From assembly GCF_900107965.1 (NCBI RefSeq), contig NZ_FNVU01000005.1, positions 434,001 to 498,000 of the forward strand: a stretch of DNA of 64,000 bases, given 5' to 3'. A model generated the notes under the pieces. The model did not search any database, was not told the DNA's origin, and was given only the letters and a program-made list of their open reading frames with translations. Below are positions 1-10,696 of this stretch, piece by piece (within the stretch, counting starts at the first letter, position 1; every line of letters begins with the position of its first letter). The position numbers were made by a program, and so were the translations under genes. The stretch is from Actinacidiphila yanglinensis (GTDB lineage: Bacteria > Actinomycetota > Actinomycetes > Streptomycetales > Streptomycetaceae).

Positions 1-2171
<2,171 letters not shown>

Positions 2172-2200
2172 GCACCCGTCACCCGCTCCACCCCGCCTGA

Positions 2201-2272
2201 CCGCCGTCCCCGGACGGCGGCGCGGTGGACCACCACGTCCGGGCCGGCCCCCTTTCGGGCCGGCCCGGACGT
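2201..2272 (+). terminator. Tandem hairpins after katG
   Basis: Two hairpins follow the katG stop. The first has 8-bp arms at 2201-2208 and 2213-2220. The second is a perfect 15-bp stem with arms 2235-2249 and 2258-2272 around an 8-nt loop. There is no long T run, which is usual for GC-rich actinobacterial terminators. Confidence 0.75.
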
Positions 2273-2415
2273 CGTTCGTCCGGCGGCGCGGACGGCCGAT
2301 CCCGGGACTCGTGGGCCGGGTGGGGCGTGGCGGACCGGGATGAGGGCGGGCGGTCTGCATGATGGCGGGGCGGGTCTCTGTCGTCGGTCGCGATTCCGAG
2401 TGGAGTGGGTGCAGC

Positions 2416-3855
2416 ATGCCGGAGCAGGAGCTTTCGTCGTCCGGACCGGCTCGCGGGGTGAACCGCCGGTCACTGCTGCGGGCGGCCGGGCTGGGGACCG
2501 GGGTGCTCGCGGCGGGCGGGCTGGCGGCCGGGCGGGCGGACGCCGCGGGCCCGGCGGGGCGGGCGGCGACGGCCGCGGTTCCGGCGCACGTGGCGGACGG
2601 GTCGAGTGCCGCGGCGAGCACGGACCTCCCGCTCGTCGGGGGCCCGGACTTCCCGATCGGGCTGTTCTGGCCACCGCACCCCTACGAGACCACGCTCGCC
2701 CGCTACCAGGAGATCACGGAGGCCGGCTTCACCTTCCTGATCACCGGGAACTACCTGTTCGACGCGCGCAGCGCGTCCTACGCGCTGGGCATGGCGGACC
2801 AGGTCGGGCTGAAGGTGCTGGTCGCCGGGGACCCGCGGATCGAGGCGATCGCGCAGCACATGACGGTGACGGACGACCGGACCGTGCCGTCGTCGATCAC
2901 GACGGCCGACGCCACGTCCTGGGTGAGCGCCGCCCTGGCGAGCTATCCCGACCATCCGTCGCTGGCGGGCCTCAGCGTCTACGACGAGCCCTCCCGCGAG
3001 CGCTTCCCCACCGTCGGCGCGCTGACCGGCATCGTGCGCGCCACCGCCCCCGCCCTGCTGCCGTACGCCAACATCAACCGGGGCAACGGCGCGACCTACG
3101 CCGACTTCGTGCAGGCGTACGTCGACGCGGTGCGGCCCGCGCTGATCTCCTTCGACCGCTACCCGATCCTCACGGACGGGGTCGACGTCAACTACTTCGA
3201 CACCTGGGCGATCGTCCGCGCCGCGTCGCTCAAGGCCGGCGTGCCCGCCTGGACCTACATCCAGTCGACCGGCTACAACGGCCACCGGGTGCCGACCGCC
3301 TCGCAGCTGGCGTGGCAGGTCAACATCAGCCTGGCGTACGGCTGCAAGGGCATCCAGTACTTCACCTACTGGACGCCCGACCCGGCCCGCGGCGAGGGGT
3401 ACACGCAGGCGCTGATCACCGTCGACGGGAAGCGCACCCCGCTCTACGACGCCGCCAAGGCGCTGAACGCGGGCTGGCTCCGGCCGGTGGGCCGCGAACT
3501 CAAGCCGCTGGTCTCGGAGTCCGTGCAGCACGCCAACGACACCCCGCTGCCGCCCGGCACCACGGCGTTCGCCCCGGGGCCGTACGTGGCCACGGCCACC
3601 GGTGACGCGGTGGTGCTCGCGCTGTTCAGGGCCGGGGCCGGTGCCACGGACGACGGCACCCGGCACCTGCTGGTCGTCAACCGCGATCCCGACGGCGCCG
3701 CGTCGGTGCGGATCGGGGTCAACCCGGCCCAGGTCAAGGGCGTCGCAAGGTTCACGCCGTCGAGCGCCACGTACACGGACACGGGGGCGGCGGGCCCGCT
3801 CACGGTGGACCTGGAGGCGGGCGCGGCGGCGCTGTACCGGCTCTCGCCGAGCTGA
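2416..3855 (+). CDS. Tat-exported glycoside-hydrolase-like TIM-barrel protein
   Basis: About 479 aa. The chosen ATG has a GGAG-like ribosome site 10-15 nt upstream and is followed by a twin-arginine signal (NRRSLLRAAGLG, then an Ala/Gly-rich stretch), so the protein is probably exported folded. The mature part has the alternating strand/helix pattern of a (beta/alpha)8 barrel, with SVYDEPS (Glu about residue 191) where clan GH-A enzymes carry the acid/base residue, then ISFDRYPI and YFTYWTPD. The last ~90 residues look like a beta-sandwich. No exact GH family can be assigned by eye, so substrate and activity are unknown. An in-frame ATG at 2359 would add 19 residues before the signal and is less likely. 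The gene stands alone between katG and a convergent HTH gene. Confidence 0.7.
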   Translation: MPEQELSSSGPARGVNRRSLLRAAGLGTGVLAAGGLAAGRADAAGPAGRAATAAVPAHVADGSSAAASTDLPLVGGPDFPIGLFWPPHPYETTLARYQEITEAGFTFLITGNYLFDARSASYALGMADQVGLKVLVAGDPRIEAIAQHMTVTDDRTVPSSITTADATSWVSAALASYPDHPSLAGLSVYDEPSRERFPTVGALTGIVRATAPALLPYANINRGNGATYADFVQAYVDAVRPALISFDRYPILTDGVDVNYFDTWAIVRAASLKAGVPAWTYIQSTGYNGHRVPTASQLAWQVNISLAYGCKGIQYFTYWTPDPARGEGYTQALITVDGKRTPLYDAAKALNAGWLRPVGRELKPLVSESVQHANDTPLPPGTTAFAPGPYVATATGDAVVLALFRAGAGATDDGTRHLLVVNRDPDGAASVRIGVNPAQVKGVARFTPSSATYTDTGAAGPLTVDLEAGAAALYRLSPS

Positions 3856-3922
3856 GGACGTCCACCGGCCGTGCCGGCGTCCGGCCGGGGCCGCGCCGTG
3901 CCGGCGGCTACCGCGCTTTCGG

Positions 3923-4531
3923 CTACCGCGCGTTCTTCGGGTGCTCGGAGCGCTGGGCGCGGCCGCGGGTCCTCGGGCTCTTCCGGCCCTTCGGGCTCTT
4001 CCGGTTCTCCGGGTCCCGGTCCTTCGGCGCCGGCGCGGGCTCCTGCGCATGCCACTCCGGACTCCGGGCGAGCAGTACATCGACGCGCCCGCGCAGGTCG
4101 TCCCGCTCGAACGGGTCGAGGTCGACGGGTGCCCGGAGCAGGACGGGCTCCAGCATGTGCCAGCGCTCCTCCACCCGGGTCCGCGCGCCGGCCGAGCGCA
4201 GGGCGGCGTCGGCGTCCCGCCGCTCCTTCTCCGCCGCGGTGGCGGCCTCGGCCTCGATCCTGCGGAGCGCCTCGGCGGCCCCGGCGCGGTCCACGGCCTC
4301 CAACTGCTCGGCGGAGACCCCCACTCCGCGCGCCATCCGGGCCAGCGTCTCGTCGACGCCGCGGGTGGGCACCTTCACCTTGTTCACCAGCTGGTAGCCG
4401 GACACGATGCGGCGCCACCAGGTCTCGCTGACGTCGGCCCGGCGGGCGGCCTCCCGCTGGGAGATGCGCAGCTTCTTCGCCGCCGCCATGATCAACAGCC
4501 CCTCGGGCGGCGGCTGCGGGCCCTCAGTCAT
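3923..4531 (-). CDS. HTH DNA-binding protein with long basic tail
   Basis: About 202 aa. Residues ~15-60 (KKLRISQREAARRADVSETWWRRIVSG) form a Cro/Xre-like helix-turn-helix. A charged alpha-helical middle follows, and then a Lys/Arg/Pro-rich C-terminus. The gene is divergent from a second small Xre protein at 4695, and the shared 160-bp promoter carries five copies of a 9-bp element, one of them 16 bp upstream of this start. The pair may cross-regulate. The ATG at 4531 is preferred; another in-frame start at 4549 would overlap the proximal element. Target genes are unknown. Such HTH pairs are common in streptomycete accessory DNA, but no plasmid or phage genes lie beside this one. Confidence 0.72.
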   Translation of the reverse strand: MTEGPQPPPEGLLIMAAAKKLRISQREAARRADVSETWWRRIVSGYQLVNKVKVPTRGVDETLARMARGVGVSAEQLEAVDRAGAAEALRRIEAEAATAAEKERRDADAALRSAGARTRVEERWHMLEPVLLRAPVDLDPFERDDLRGRVDVLLARSPEWHAQEPAPAPKDRDPENRKSPKGRKSPRTRGRAQRSEHPKNAR

Positions 4532-4546
4532 GGCGCGAGCTTCGCA

Positions 4547-4694
4547 CAACTACGCACGCAGCGTCCAGCGTCCTCGCCCCGCGGCCGCCGGGGGATCGGG
4601 CTGGCCTGCACCGATGTGCCGCACTACGCCCGCATGTCGCGTAGTACGCGCGTAGTACTTGATCCACGCCCTACTACGCGCTAGTTTGTCCCGC
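4547..4694. promoter_or_regulatory. Divergent promoter with five TACTACGC-type operator copies
   Basis: The element GTACTACGC, or its reverse GCGTAGTAC, occurs at 4547-4555, 4621-4629, 4639-4647, 4650-4658 and 4671-4679, each with 0-2 mismatches. The two inverted central copies start 11 bp apart, one helical turn. The outermost copies each lie 16 bp from a start codon, one on each side. TAGTTT at 4682-4687 has the shape of a -10 box only 7 nt before the ATG at 4695, which would make that transcript leaderless. Confidence 0.65.
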
Positions 4695-4970
4695 ATGACG
4701 CCCCGCAGCCGCACCCGTCCGAGGAGGCTCTGCCAGGAGCCGGAGGCGGTCACCTGGGCGCGGGAGAAGTCCGGGCTGACCAAGCGGGCGCTGGCCGATC
4801 GCGTCGGCATCTCCGAGCAGTTGATGGGTGAGATCGAGTCCGGCTGGCGCAGCGCCACCCCGGCCAACCTCGTGAAGATCGCCGAGGCGCTGAACTGCCC
4901 CATCGTCGTCCTGGAGCGCAAGCGCCATGCCGCCGGGGTCGCCCCGTCGAAGGACGCGCCCGGGGCCTGA
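4695..4970 (+). CDS. Small Xre-family transcriptional regulator
   Basis: About 91 aa, almost all one helix-turn-helix domain (VTWAREKSGLTKRALADRVGISEQLMGEIESGWRSATPANLVKIAEAL), matching the Xre/Cro family with the recognition helix around residues 40-52. The ATG at 4695 is chosen over the in-frame ATG at 4659 because the latter would place operator copies inside the gene and the domain needs no extra N-terminus. A -10-like TAGTTT ends 7 nt before the ATG and there is no Shine-Dalgarno sequence, so a leaderless mRNA is likely. It probably acts with, or against, the divergent 202-aa HTH protein through the shared operator array. Confidence 0.78.
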   Translation: MTPRSRTRPRRLCQEPEAVTWAREKSGLTKRALADRVGISEQLMGEIESGWRSATPANLVKIAEALNCPIVVLERKRHAAGVAPSKDAPGA

Positions 4971-5202
4971 CCGGTGCGTGCCGCGCGGAGTCGCGGGGTC
5001 GCGGTGCCGTAGTGTCGCGGAGCCCGGAGGATCTTCGTCCGGTTCCGGTCACACGCCCGGGGGGTACGTCACGAGGTGCCTACTCGCCTGTCACGGGAGT
5101 GTCTTCGTGTCACTCCGGCCGAAACCGCGCCGGTGACCAGGGAGTCCGGGAGGGAGAAGGGCCTGCCCGGCACGGGTGGGCATCGGTTGAGAAGGAGAAG
5201 TC

Positions 5203-5865
5203 ATGCGGATCCGGAAGATCTCGTTCGTTGCCCTCGTCGCGGTGGCCGCGGGCCTCTCGCTCACCGCCTGCGGGGGCGGCAACGACTCCTCCACCGCGGA
5301 TGCTTCGTCCCCGTCGGCGTCCGCCACTCAGGACGCCTCCGGCTCCGGCGGTTCCTCCGGCTCGACGGCCGACCCCTCGGCGAACGGCAAGGGCGTGTCG
5401 GCCACCAGCGACTCCGGCTCGGGCAACTCCGGTTCCGGCAGCTCCGGTTCGGGCGGGTCCGGCACGGGCGGCGGCGGGGGCTGCCAGACCGCCGACCTCT
5501 CCTTCAGCCACTCCTCCGGCATGGGCGAGGGCGAGGTGCTGATCAACCTCACCAACCACGGGGCGGACACCTGCACCCTGCACGGCTTCCCCGGGGTGGA
5601 CCTCAAGGGCAAGGACGGCACGATCAGCGCCGCCCGTACGCACCTCGCCGCGCCCGACGTGACCCTGACGCCCGGTCAGGAGACCAACTTCACGCTGCAC
5701 TTCCCGCCGAACAACTCCGGCGGCAGCGGTGTCACCTTCACCAGCCTCGTCGTCACCCCGCCCAACGAGACCCACTCCCACACCATGGACCTGGCGATCA
5801 ACCTGCCCGTCAGTGACAGCACCCAGTCCGCCGTCACCGTCGACCCGGTCGGTGCGGGCAAGTAG
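5203..5865 (+). CDS. DUF4232-type lipoprotein
   Basis: 220 aa. It has a lipoprotein signal peptide with lipobox LTAC (Cys23), then a ~65-residue Ser/Gly-rich linker that would hold the C-terminal domain away from the membrane. The domain starts at about Cys94 (CQTADLSFS), with a second cysteine at about 124 (DTCTLHGFPG). This is the two-cysteine pattern of the actinobacterial DUF4232 family, a small beta-sandwich of unknown function. A clear ribosome site (GAAGGAGAAG) precedes the ATG. The gene is alone, convergent with the amidohydrolase gene. Function unknown; extracytoplasmic. Confidence 0.82.
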   Translation: MRIRKISFVALVAVAAGLSLTACGGGNDSSTADASSPSASATQDASGSGGSSGSTADPSANGKGVSATSDSGSGNSGSGSSGSGGSGTGGGGGCQTADLSFSHSSGMGEGEVLINLTNHGADTCTLHGFPGVDLKGKDGTISAARTHLAAPDVTLTPGQETNFTLHFPPNNSGGSGVTFTSLVVTPPNETHSHTMDLAINLPVSDSTQSAVTVDPVGAGK

Positions 5866-5898
5866 TCCGCGCGCACCGACCGGGGCGGAGCCTGCGGC

Positions 5899-7347
5899 TC
5901 AGCCGCCGTGCGTGCTCCCGCTCTGGTAGTCCGTGTACGTGTAGGGGTTGTCGAGCACCTTCGTCTCGGGGACGTCGGGGTTCATGCCGCGCTCCCAGGC
6001 CTCGGGGCCGAGTTGGGACCGCAGGTGGTCGACGGTCCCCTCGACGGTGCGGCGCAGCGCCGGGAGGTCGACGTCGAGCAGGCGGCCGTCGCGCTTCACC
6101 AGCCGGCCGTCGACCAGCACCGTGTGGACGTCGCCGCGCTGCGCCTGGAAGGCGACGTGCCCGTGCGGGTTGAGCAGCGGGAAGGAGACCGGCGAGGCGT
6201 CGTTCTTGATCAGCACCAGGTCGGCCTTCTTGCCGGCCTCGACGCTGCCGAGGTCGGACTCGCGGCCGAGGGCGCGGGCGCCGCCGCGGGTGGCCCACTC
6301 CACGACCTGGTCGGCGCGCAGCGCCGCGTGCGTCACCGTCTCCCCGGCCGCGTGGGCGGTCAGGTGCTCGTGGGAGCGGTCGGCGCCGAGGGTGGTGCGC
6401 ATGGCGGAGAACAGGTCGCCGCTCCACCAGACCGAGGTGTCCATGGACAGCGAGACCGGTATGCCGTGGGCACGCAGCGCCCAGGAGGGCGGGTAGCCCT
6501 GCCCCGCGCTCTGCTCGCTCTCGGTGGAGACGGAGGCGGACCCGCCGGTGGCGGCGATCCGCTGGTAGGAGTCCTGGGACAGCGAGGCGCTGTGCACGTA
6601 GACGGTCTCGGGGGTCATGAAGCCGTGCTCGTGCATGAGCCGGATGCCGTCGTCGCCGGTGGCGCCCCACACGCCGGCGTGCGTGGTGACCGCGACGCCC
6701 AGGTCGCGCGCCACCTCGAAGGCGGGCTTCTCCGGGAACGCCGGGTCGCCGGTGACGTCGAAGGCGAGCTGGAAGCCCAGCATGTCGTCGCCGGTGATGC
6801 GGCGGGCGACGAAGTCGCGGAACTCGGGGGCGGCCGTCCAGGTGGCGGGCGCCTCCTGGATGTTGCCGTAGGCGAGCACGAACCGGCCGGGCACCGCCTG
6901 GAGGGCGTCGACGGCCGCGTCGGCGTGCTCCGTGGTGCGCAGCCCGTGGGACCAGTCGACGGTGGTGGTCACACCGGCGTCCAGCGCCTCCCAGCCGCCG
7001 AGCAGGTTGCCCGCGTGGATGTCCTGCGGGCGGAAGATCTTGCCCCACTCCAGGTAGTACCAGACGAAGTACTGGGTCAGCGTCCAGTCGGCGCCGTAGC
7101 CGCGCATCGCGGTCTGCCACAGGTGCCGGTGGGTGTCGATCATCCCCGGCATCACGATGCCGCCGGACGCGTCGATCTCGACGGTGCCGTCGGGGACGGC
7201 GAGACCGGGGCCGACCGCGGCGATGCGGTCGCCGACCACCAGCACGTCGTGCCCGGGCAGCACCCGCCGGGCGGCGTCCACCGTCAGGACGGTGCCGCCG
7301 CGCAGCACGACCGGGCGGCCCGCGGTGTCGTCGGTCCGCTGGCTCAT
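5899..7347 (-). CDS. Amidohydrolase of the TrzA/MtaD (ATZ/TRZ) group
   Basis: 482 aa metal-dependent hydrolase or deaminase. It has an N-terminal beta-sandwich, then a TIM barrel with HxH metal ligands (His73, His75 in DTHRHLWQ), His223 (TTHAGVWG), His252 (VHSASLSQ) and Asp303 (SMDTS), and a C-terminal sandwich strand (GKKADLVLI). Relatives remove an amino or chloro group, or open rings, on N-heterocycles and aminoarenes. The substrate here is unknown. The ATG at 7347 has a good ribosome site (AAGGAG). It is divergent from an IclR gene, with a 15-bp palindrome 34 bp upstream of the start, so it belongs to the same regulon as the CoA-transferase/extradiol operon at 8.5-11.9 kb and may supply that pathway's substrate. 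Confidence 0.88.
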   Translation of the reverse strand: MSQRTDDTAGRPVVLRGGTVLTVDAARRVLPGHDVLVVGDRIAAVGPGLAVPDGTVEIDASGGIVMPGMIDTHRHLWQTAMRGYGADWTLTQYFVWYYLEWGKIFRPQDIHAGNLLGGWEALDAGVTTTVDWSHGLRTTEHADAAVDALQAVPGRFVLAYGNIQEAPATWTAAPEFRDFVARRITGDDMLGFQLAFDVTGDPAFPEKPAFEVARDLGVAVTTHAGVWGATGDDGIRLMHEHGFMTPETVYVHSASLSQDSYQRIAATGGSASVSTESEQSAGQGYPPSWALRAHGIPVSLSMDTSVWWSGDLFSAMRTTLGADRSHEHLTAHAAGETVTHAALRADQVVEWATRGGARALGRESDLGSVEAGKKADLVLIKNDASPVSFPLLNPHGHVAFQAQRGDVHTVLVDGRLVKRDGRLLDVDLPALRRTVEGTVDHLRSQLGPEAWERGMNPDVPETKVLDNPYTYTDYQSGSTHGG

Positions 7348-7380
7348 CGCCTCACGCTCCTTCGCGTTACGCGTACACAC

Positions 7381-7395
7381 GTCCGCTCTGCGGAC
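7381..7395. promoter_or_regulatory. Palindromic operator, copy 1 (amidohydrolase promoter)
   Basis: GTCCGCTCTGCGGAC is a perfect 6+3+6 inverted repeat, 34 bp upstream of the amidohydrolase start. The same sequence, with variation in the centre, recurs at 7484 and 8516. It is the likely site of the IclR protein encoded next to it. Confidence 0.75.
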
Positions 7396-7483
7396 AGTGC
7401 TTGGCTGGGGCCACCCTCGCGCAGGCCGCCGCCGGTGTCAATGGACGATGCGGAGCCGGCCGCCGCGCATCGCGGGCAGGACC

Positions 7484-7498
7484 GTCCGTAGCGCGGAC
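7484..7498. promoter_or_regulatory. Palindromic operator, copy 2 (iclR promoter)
   Basis: GTCCGTAGCGCGGAC has one mismatch in the arms of the GTCCGC-N3-GCGGAC palindrome. It lies 49 bp upstream of the IclR start and 103 bp from copy 1, which would allow both binding on the same DNA face and looping across the divergent promoter. Confidence 0.68.
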
Positions 7499-7546
7499 AC
7501 CTGCGGCTACCCTTCGGGGGAGGCCAGCTCGCGAGGAGGTCGTGCC

Positions 7547-8395
7547 ATGCCGCGTACGGGGACGGGTCCCGACTTCATCGAAGCGCTGGCGCGCGGGCTG
7601 GAGGTGATCACCGCGTTCCGCCCGAACCGCCCGGCGATGACGCTCGCCGAGGTGGCCGCGGCGACCGGGCTGGCCCGGCCCACCGCCCGCCGCATCCTGC
7701 TCACCCTGGAGGAACTGGGCTACGTCCGCGCGGAGGAGCGCGGCTACCGGCTGACCCCCCGCGTCCTGGACCTCGGCGTCGCGTACATCGGGTCCATGGG
7801 GCTGTGGGAGGTGGCGCGGCCGCATCTGGAGCGCCTGGTCGCACGCACCGGCGAGTCCTGCTCGATCGCCCAGCTGGACGGCTCGGACATCGTCTACGTC
7901 GCGCGGGTGGCGGTGCCGAAGATCGTCTCGCTCGCGGTGCAGATCGGCACCCGGTTCCCCGCGCTCGCCACCTCGCTGGGAAAGGTGCAGCTGGCGGCGC
8001 TGTCGCCGCAGGAGCTGGAGGAGGTGCTCGCCCAGCCGACCCGTTCCGGCCTGGCGGCCCGCGAGGTGCCCGAGTCCGCGGAGCGCGACGCCGAGCTGCG
8101 CGACGTGCGGGCCCGTGGCTGGGCCCTCACCGACCAGCAACTGGCCCTGGGCATCCGGTCGGTGGCGGCTCCGCTGCGCGACGGTTCGGGCCGGGTGATC
8201 GCCGGGATCAACGTCAACTGCCATGCCGCGGAGACCACGGTGGAGTACCTGCTGGAGCATCATCTGCCGCTGCTGCTCCAGGCCGCGGGGGACATCGGCG
8301 CGGACTTCGCCCGGGTGCAGGACCTGCCGCAGGTCAGCGTCGCGCCCGGCGCCCCCGCCGCGGAGGGCCCGCGCCCGCAGCCCGCGCGGCGGTGA
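7547..8395 (+). CDS. IclR-family transcriptional regulator
   Basis: 282 aa. The N-terminal winged HTH is at residues ~10-70 (MTLAEVAAATGLARPTARRILLTLEELGYV), and the IclR effector-binding domain at ~85-260 (ESCSIAQLDGSDIVYVARV, ATSLGKVQLAALS, ALGIRSVAAPLRDGSGRVIAGINV). It resembles the PcaR/PobR subgroup that controls aromatic catabolism. ATG 7547 has a strong GAGGAGG site. The gene sits between the divergent amidohydrolase and the downstream CoA-transferase operon, and three palindromes in these promoters point to it as local regulator. Activator or repressor role and inducer cannot be told from sequence. Confidence 0.93.
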   Translation: MPRTGTGPDFIEALARGLEVITAFRPNRPAMTLAEVAAATGLARPTARRILLTLEELGYVRAEERGYRLTPRVLDLGVAYIGSMGLWEVARPHLERLVARTGESCSIAQLDGSDIVYVARVAVPKIVSLAVQIGTRFPALATSLGKVQLAALSPQELEEVLAQPTRSGLAAREVPESAERDAELRDVRARGWALTDQQLALGIRSVAAPLRDGSGRVIAGINVNCHAAETTVEYLLEHHLPLLLQAAGDIGADFARVQDLPQVSVAPGAPAAEGPRPQPARR

Positions 8396-8515
8396 GGCGG
8401 CAGGGGTGAGGCGGCGGCGTGCGGGGCCGCGCCGCCCGGCGCAGGGAGCGGTCACGCGCCCGGAGCACCTTGACCGATGGGGCGCGCGGCGGCAGACTCG
8501 CCGTTACGGACAAGG

Positions 8516-8530
8516 GTCCGCTGTGCGGAC
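8516..8530. promoter_or_regulatory. Palindromic operator, copy 3 (CoA-transferase operon promoter)
   Basis: GTCCGCTGTGCGGAC is a perfect inverted repeat 34 bp upstream of the CaiB start, the same distance as copy 1 from its own gene. An extra half-site (GTCCGC) follows at 8535-8540. It links the operon to the IclR regulator. Confidence 0.75.
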
Positions 8531-8564
8531 AGAAGTCCGCGCAGGAAGGCGAGAGGCGGAGCGC

Positions 8565-9755
8565 ATGGCGGACCACCCCACGACGGCGGCGCCACCGCCC
8601 GGCCCCCTGTCGGGCCTGCTCGTCGCGGACTTCTCCCGGGTGCTCGCCGGCCCGTACGCCACGATGCTGCTGGCCGACATGGGCGCCGAGGTCGTCAAGG
8701 TCGAGGGCCCGCACGGTGACGAGACCCGCGGCTGGATGCCCCCGGTCCGCGGCGACGTCTCCACCTACTACCTCGGCGTCAACCGCGGGAAGCGCTCCGT
8801 CGCGCTCGACCTGCACGACGACGGCGATGCCGGGCTCGCCCGCGAACTCGCCCGCCGCGCCGACGTCCTGATCGAGAACTTCAAGCCCGGCGGCCTGGCG
8901 AAGTACGGCCTCGACTACGACAGCGTGCACGCCGCCAACCCCGGCGCGGTCTACGCGTCGATCAGCGGCTTCGGCACCGGCCCGGGCCGCGACGTGCCCG
9001 GCTACGACCTGATGGTGCAGGCCGTCTCCGGGCTGATGAGCCTGACCGGCGACCCGGACGGGCCGCCCTACCGGGCCGGCATCTCGGTCTTCGACGTGAT
9101 GGCGGGCAACCACGCGGTGATCGGCATCCTCGCCGCACTGCGCCACCGCGACGCGACCGGCGCGGGCCAGCACGTCGAGGTGAACCTGCTGTCCTCCGCC
9201 CTCACCGGCCTGGTCAACCACAGCTCGGCGTACGCCGCCGGCGGCGTGGTGCCGTACCGGATGGGCAACGCCCACCCCAGCGTGTTCCCGTACGAGCCGC
9301 TGCCCACCGCCGACAACCTGCTGATCGTCGCCGCCGCCAACGACGGCCAGTTCCGGCGGCTGTGCGAGGTGCTGGAGCTGCCCGGCGTGCCGGACGACCC
9401 GCGGTTCGCGCACAACGCCGACCGGACCAGGAACCGGGAGGAGCTGCGCCCGCTGCTGGAGGAGCGGCTGGCCACCCGCGGCGCGATGGAGTGGTTCGAC
9501 GCGCTGACCGCGGTCGGGGTGCCCTGCGGGCCGATCAACACCATCGACGGCGGGTTCGCGCTGGCCGAACGCTTCGGGCTCGACCCGATCGTGGAGGTCG
9601 GCGAGGCGGACCGCGCGGTGCCCACCACCCGCAACCCGATCCGGTTCTCCGGCACGCCGGTCGGCTACCACCGGCCGCCGCCCGGGCTCGACGAGCACGG
9701 CGCCGAGGTGCGCGCGTGGCTGGGCGACGCCCGGAAGGAGGCGGACCATGGCTGA
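8565..9755 (+). CDS. CaiB/BaiF family (class III) CoA-transferase
   Basis: 396 aa. It moves CoA between a donor acyl-CoA and a free carboxylic acid. Family signatures are present: the N-terminal LLVADFSRVLAGPYATMLLADMGAEVVKVE, NRGKRSVALDL, ENFKPG, and the catalytic aspartate Asp177 in SVFDVMAG. Length is normal. The start follows a GGCGGAG site and an IclR-type palindrome. It overlaps the next gene, a citryl-CoA-lyase-like protein, by 8 nt, so the two are translationally coupled. Together they suggest activation of a carboxylic acid to a CoA thioester followed by C-C cleavage. Confidence 0.93.
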   Translation: MADHPTTAAPPPGPLSGLLVADFSRVLAGPYATMLLADMGAEVVKVEGPHGDETRGWMPPVRGDVSTYYLGVNRGKRSVALDLHDDGDAGLARELARRADVLIENFKPGGLAKYGLDYDSVHAANPGAVYASISGFGTGPGRDVPGYDLMVQAVSGLMSLTGDPDGPPYRAGISVFDVMAGNHAVIGILAALRHRDATGAGQHVEVNLLSSALTGLVNHSSAYAAGGVVPYRMGNAHPSVFPYEPLPTADNLLIVAAANDGQFRRLCEVLELPGVPDDPRFAHNADRTRNREELRPLLEERLATRGAMEWFDALTAVGVPCGPINTIDGGFALAERFGLDPIVEVGEADRAVPTTRNPIRFSGTPVGYHRPPPGLDEHGAEVRAWLGDARKEADHG

Positions 9756-10695
9756 CCGGCCCGGGAGCGAGCCGCCCGCGAGCGAACGGCCGGCTGACGA
9801 ACAGCCCGCCGACGAACAGCGCCCGTACGAGCGGCCGGTGTACGCGACCGCGCTGGGCGCCTCCACCCGCGACACGATCACCCTGCTCGGGCACGACCTG
9901 GCGCGCGACGTCATGGGCTCGGTCGGCTTCGGTGAACTCGCCTTCTGGCTGGCCACGCAGCGCCGCCCGACGCCGGGGGAGACCCGCGTCTTCGAGACGG
10001 TCCTCGCGGCGCTGGCCGACCACGGCTTCACCCCGACCGCGATCGTCACCCGGCTGACGTACCTGTCGGCGCCCGACTCGGTACAGGGCGCGCTCGCGGC
10101 CGGGCTGCTCGGCGGCGGGTCGCGGTTCCTCGGCGTGACCGAGGACAGCGGCCGGTTCCTGCACGACGTCCTGGCCTCGGTCGACGGTCCGCTGCCGGAC
10201 GACGACGCCGGATGGGACGCGCTGGCGCTGGCCACGGTGACGGCCCGGCGGGCGGCGGGCGTGTTCGTGCCCGGCCTGGGCCACCACGTCCACAAGGACG
10301 GCGACCCGCGCACCCCGCGGCTGCTGGAGATCGCCGCCGAGGAGGGGCACTTCGGCCCGCACCTGTCGCTGTTCACCGCGATCGGGCGGGTGCACCCCCA
10401 GGTCCTCGGCCGTACGCTGCCGCTCAACGGCGCCGGTGTCTGCGGCGCGGCGCTCGCCGACCTCGGCCTGCCGCTGGAACTCCTGCGCGGCTTCGCGCTG
10501 CTGGCCCGTACCGCCGGACTGATCGGGCAGCTCGCCGAGGAGCTGCGGCACCCGGTCGGCAACGACGTCTTCTTGTCGGTCGACCTCAACAACCGCTCCG
10601 TACCGCCGGATCCGTACCTGCCCGACGGGTGCCCGCTCCCCCCGGACGCCGAGGCACCCGCGTCCGGCTCCGACTCCCCCGCCGAGGAAGGTTGA
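9748..10695 (+). CDS. Citryl-CoA lyase / citrate synthase-like protein
   Basis: 315 aa with a ~35-residue polar N-terminal extension. It resembles the citryl-CoA lyase branch of the citrate synthase fold: an early DTITLLGHDL segment, then GLGHHVHKDGDPRTPRLLEIA (the GHxxHK.xDPR motif), LPLNGAGVCGAALADLGLP, and a C-terminal LIGQLAEEL. Authentic citryl-CoA lyase splits citryl-CoA to acetyl-CoA and oxaloacetate. With a CoA-transferase upstream and extradiol dioxygenase subunits downstream, it probably cleaves a citrate-like ring-fission product as a CoA ester. That step is inference. It is coupled to both neighbours (8-nt overlap upstream, 1-nt gap downstream). Confidence 0.82.
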   Translation: MADRPGSEPPASERPADEQPADEQRPYERPVYATALGASTRDTITLLGHDLARDVMGSVGFGELAFWLATQRRPTPGETRVFETVLAALADHGFTPTAIVTRLTYLSAPDSVQGALAAGLLGGGSRFLGVTEDSGRFLHDVLASVDGPLPDDDAGWDALALATVTARRAAGVFVPGLGHHVHKDGDPRTPRLLEIAAEEGHFGPHLSLFTAIGRVHPQVLGRTLPLNGAGVCGAALADLGLPLELLRGFALLARTAGLIGQLAEELRHPVGNDVFLSVDLNNRSVPPDPYLPDGCPLPPDAEAPASGSDSPAEEG

Positions 10696-10696
10696 C

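Noticed and set aside
2359-2415. N-terminal extension of the Tat protein from ATG 2359
   Set aside because: It would put 19 residues before the twin-arginine signal; ATG 2416 has its own ribosome site.
3923-4970. Prophage or integrated plasmid remnant
   Set aside because: Two HTH genes alone are not enough; no integrase, att repeats, transfer or structural genes are near, and base composition does not shift.
8399-10592. Large minus-strand frame over the CoA-transferase and lyase genes
   Set aside because: Ser/Arg-rich low-complexity shadow of the real genes on the plus strand.
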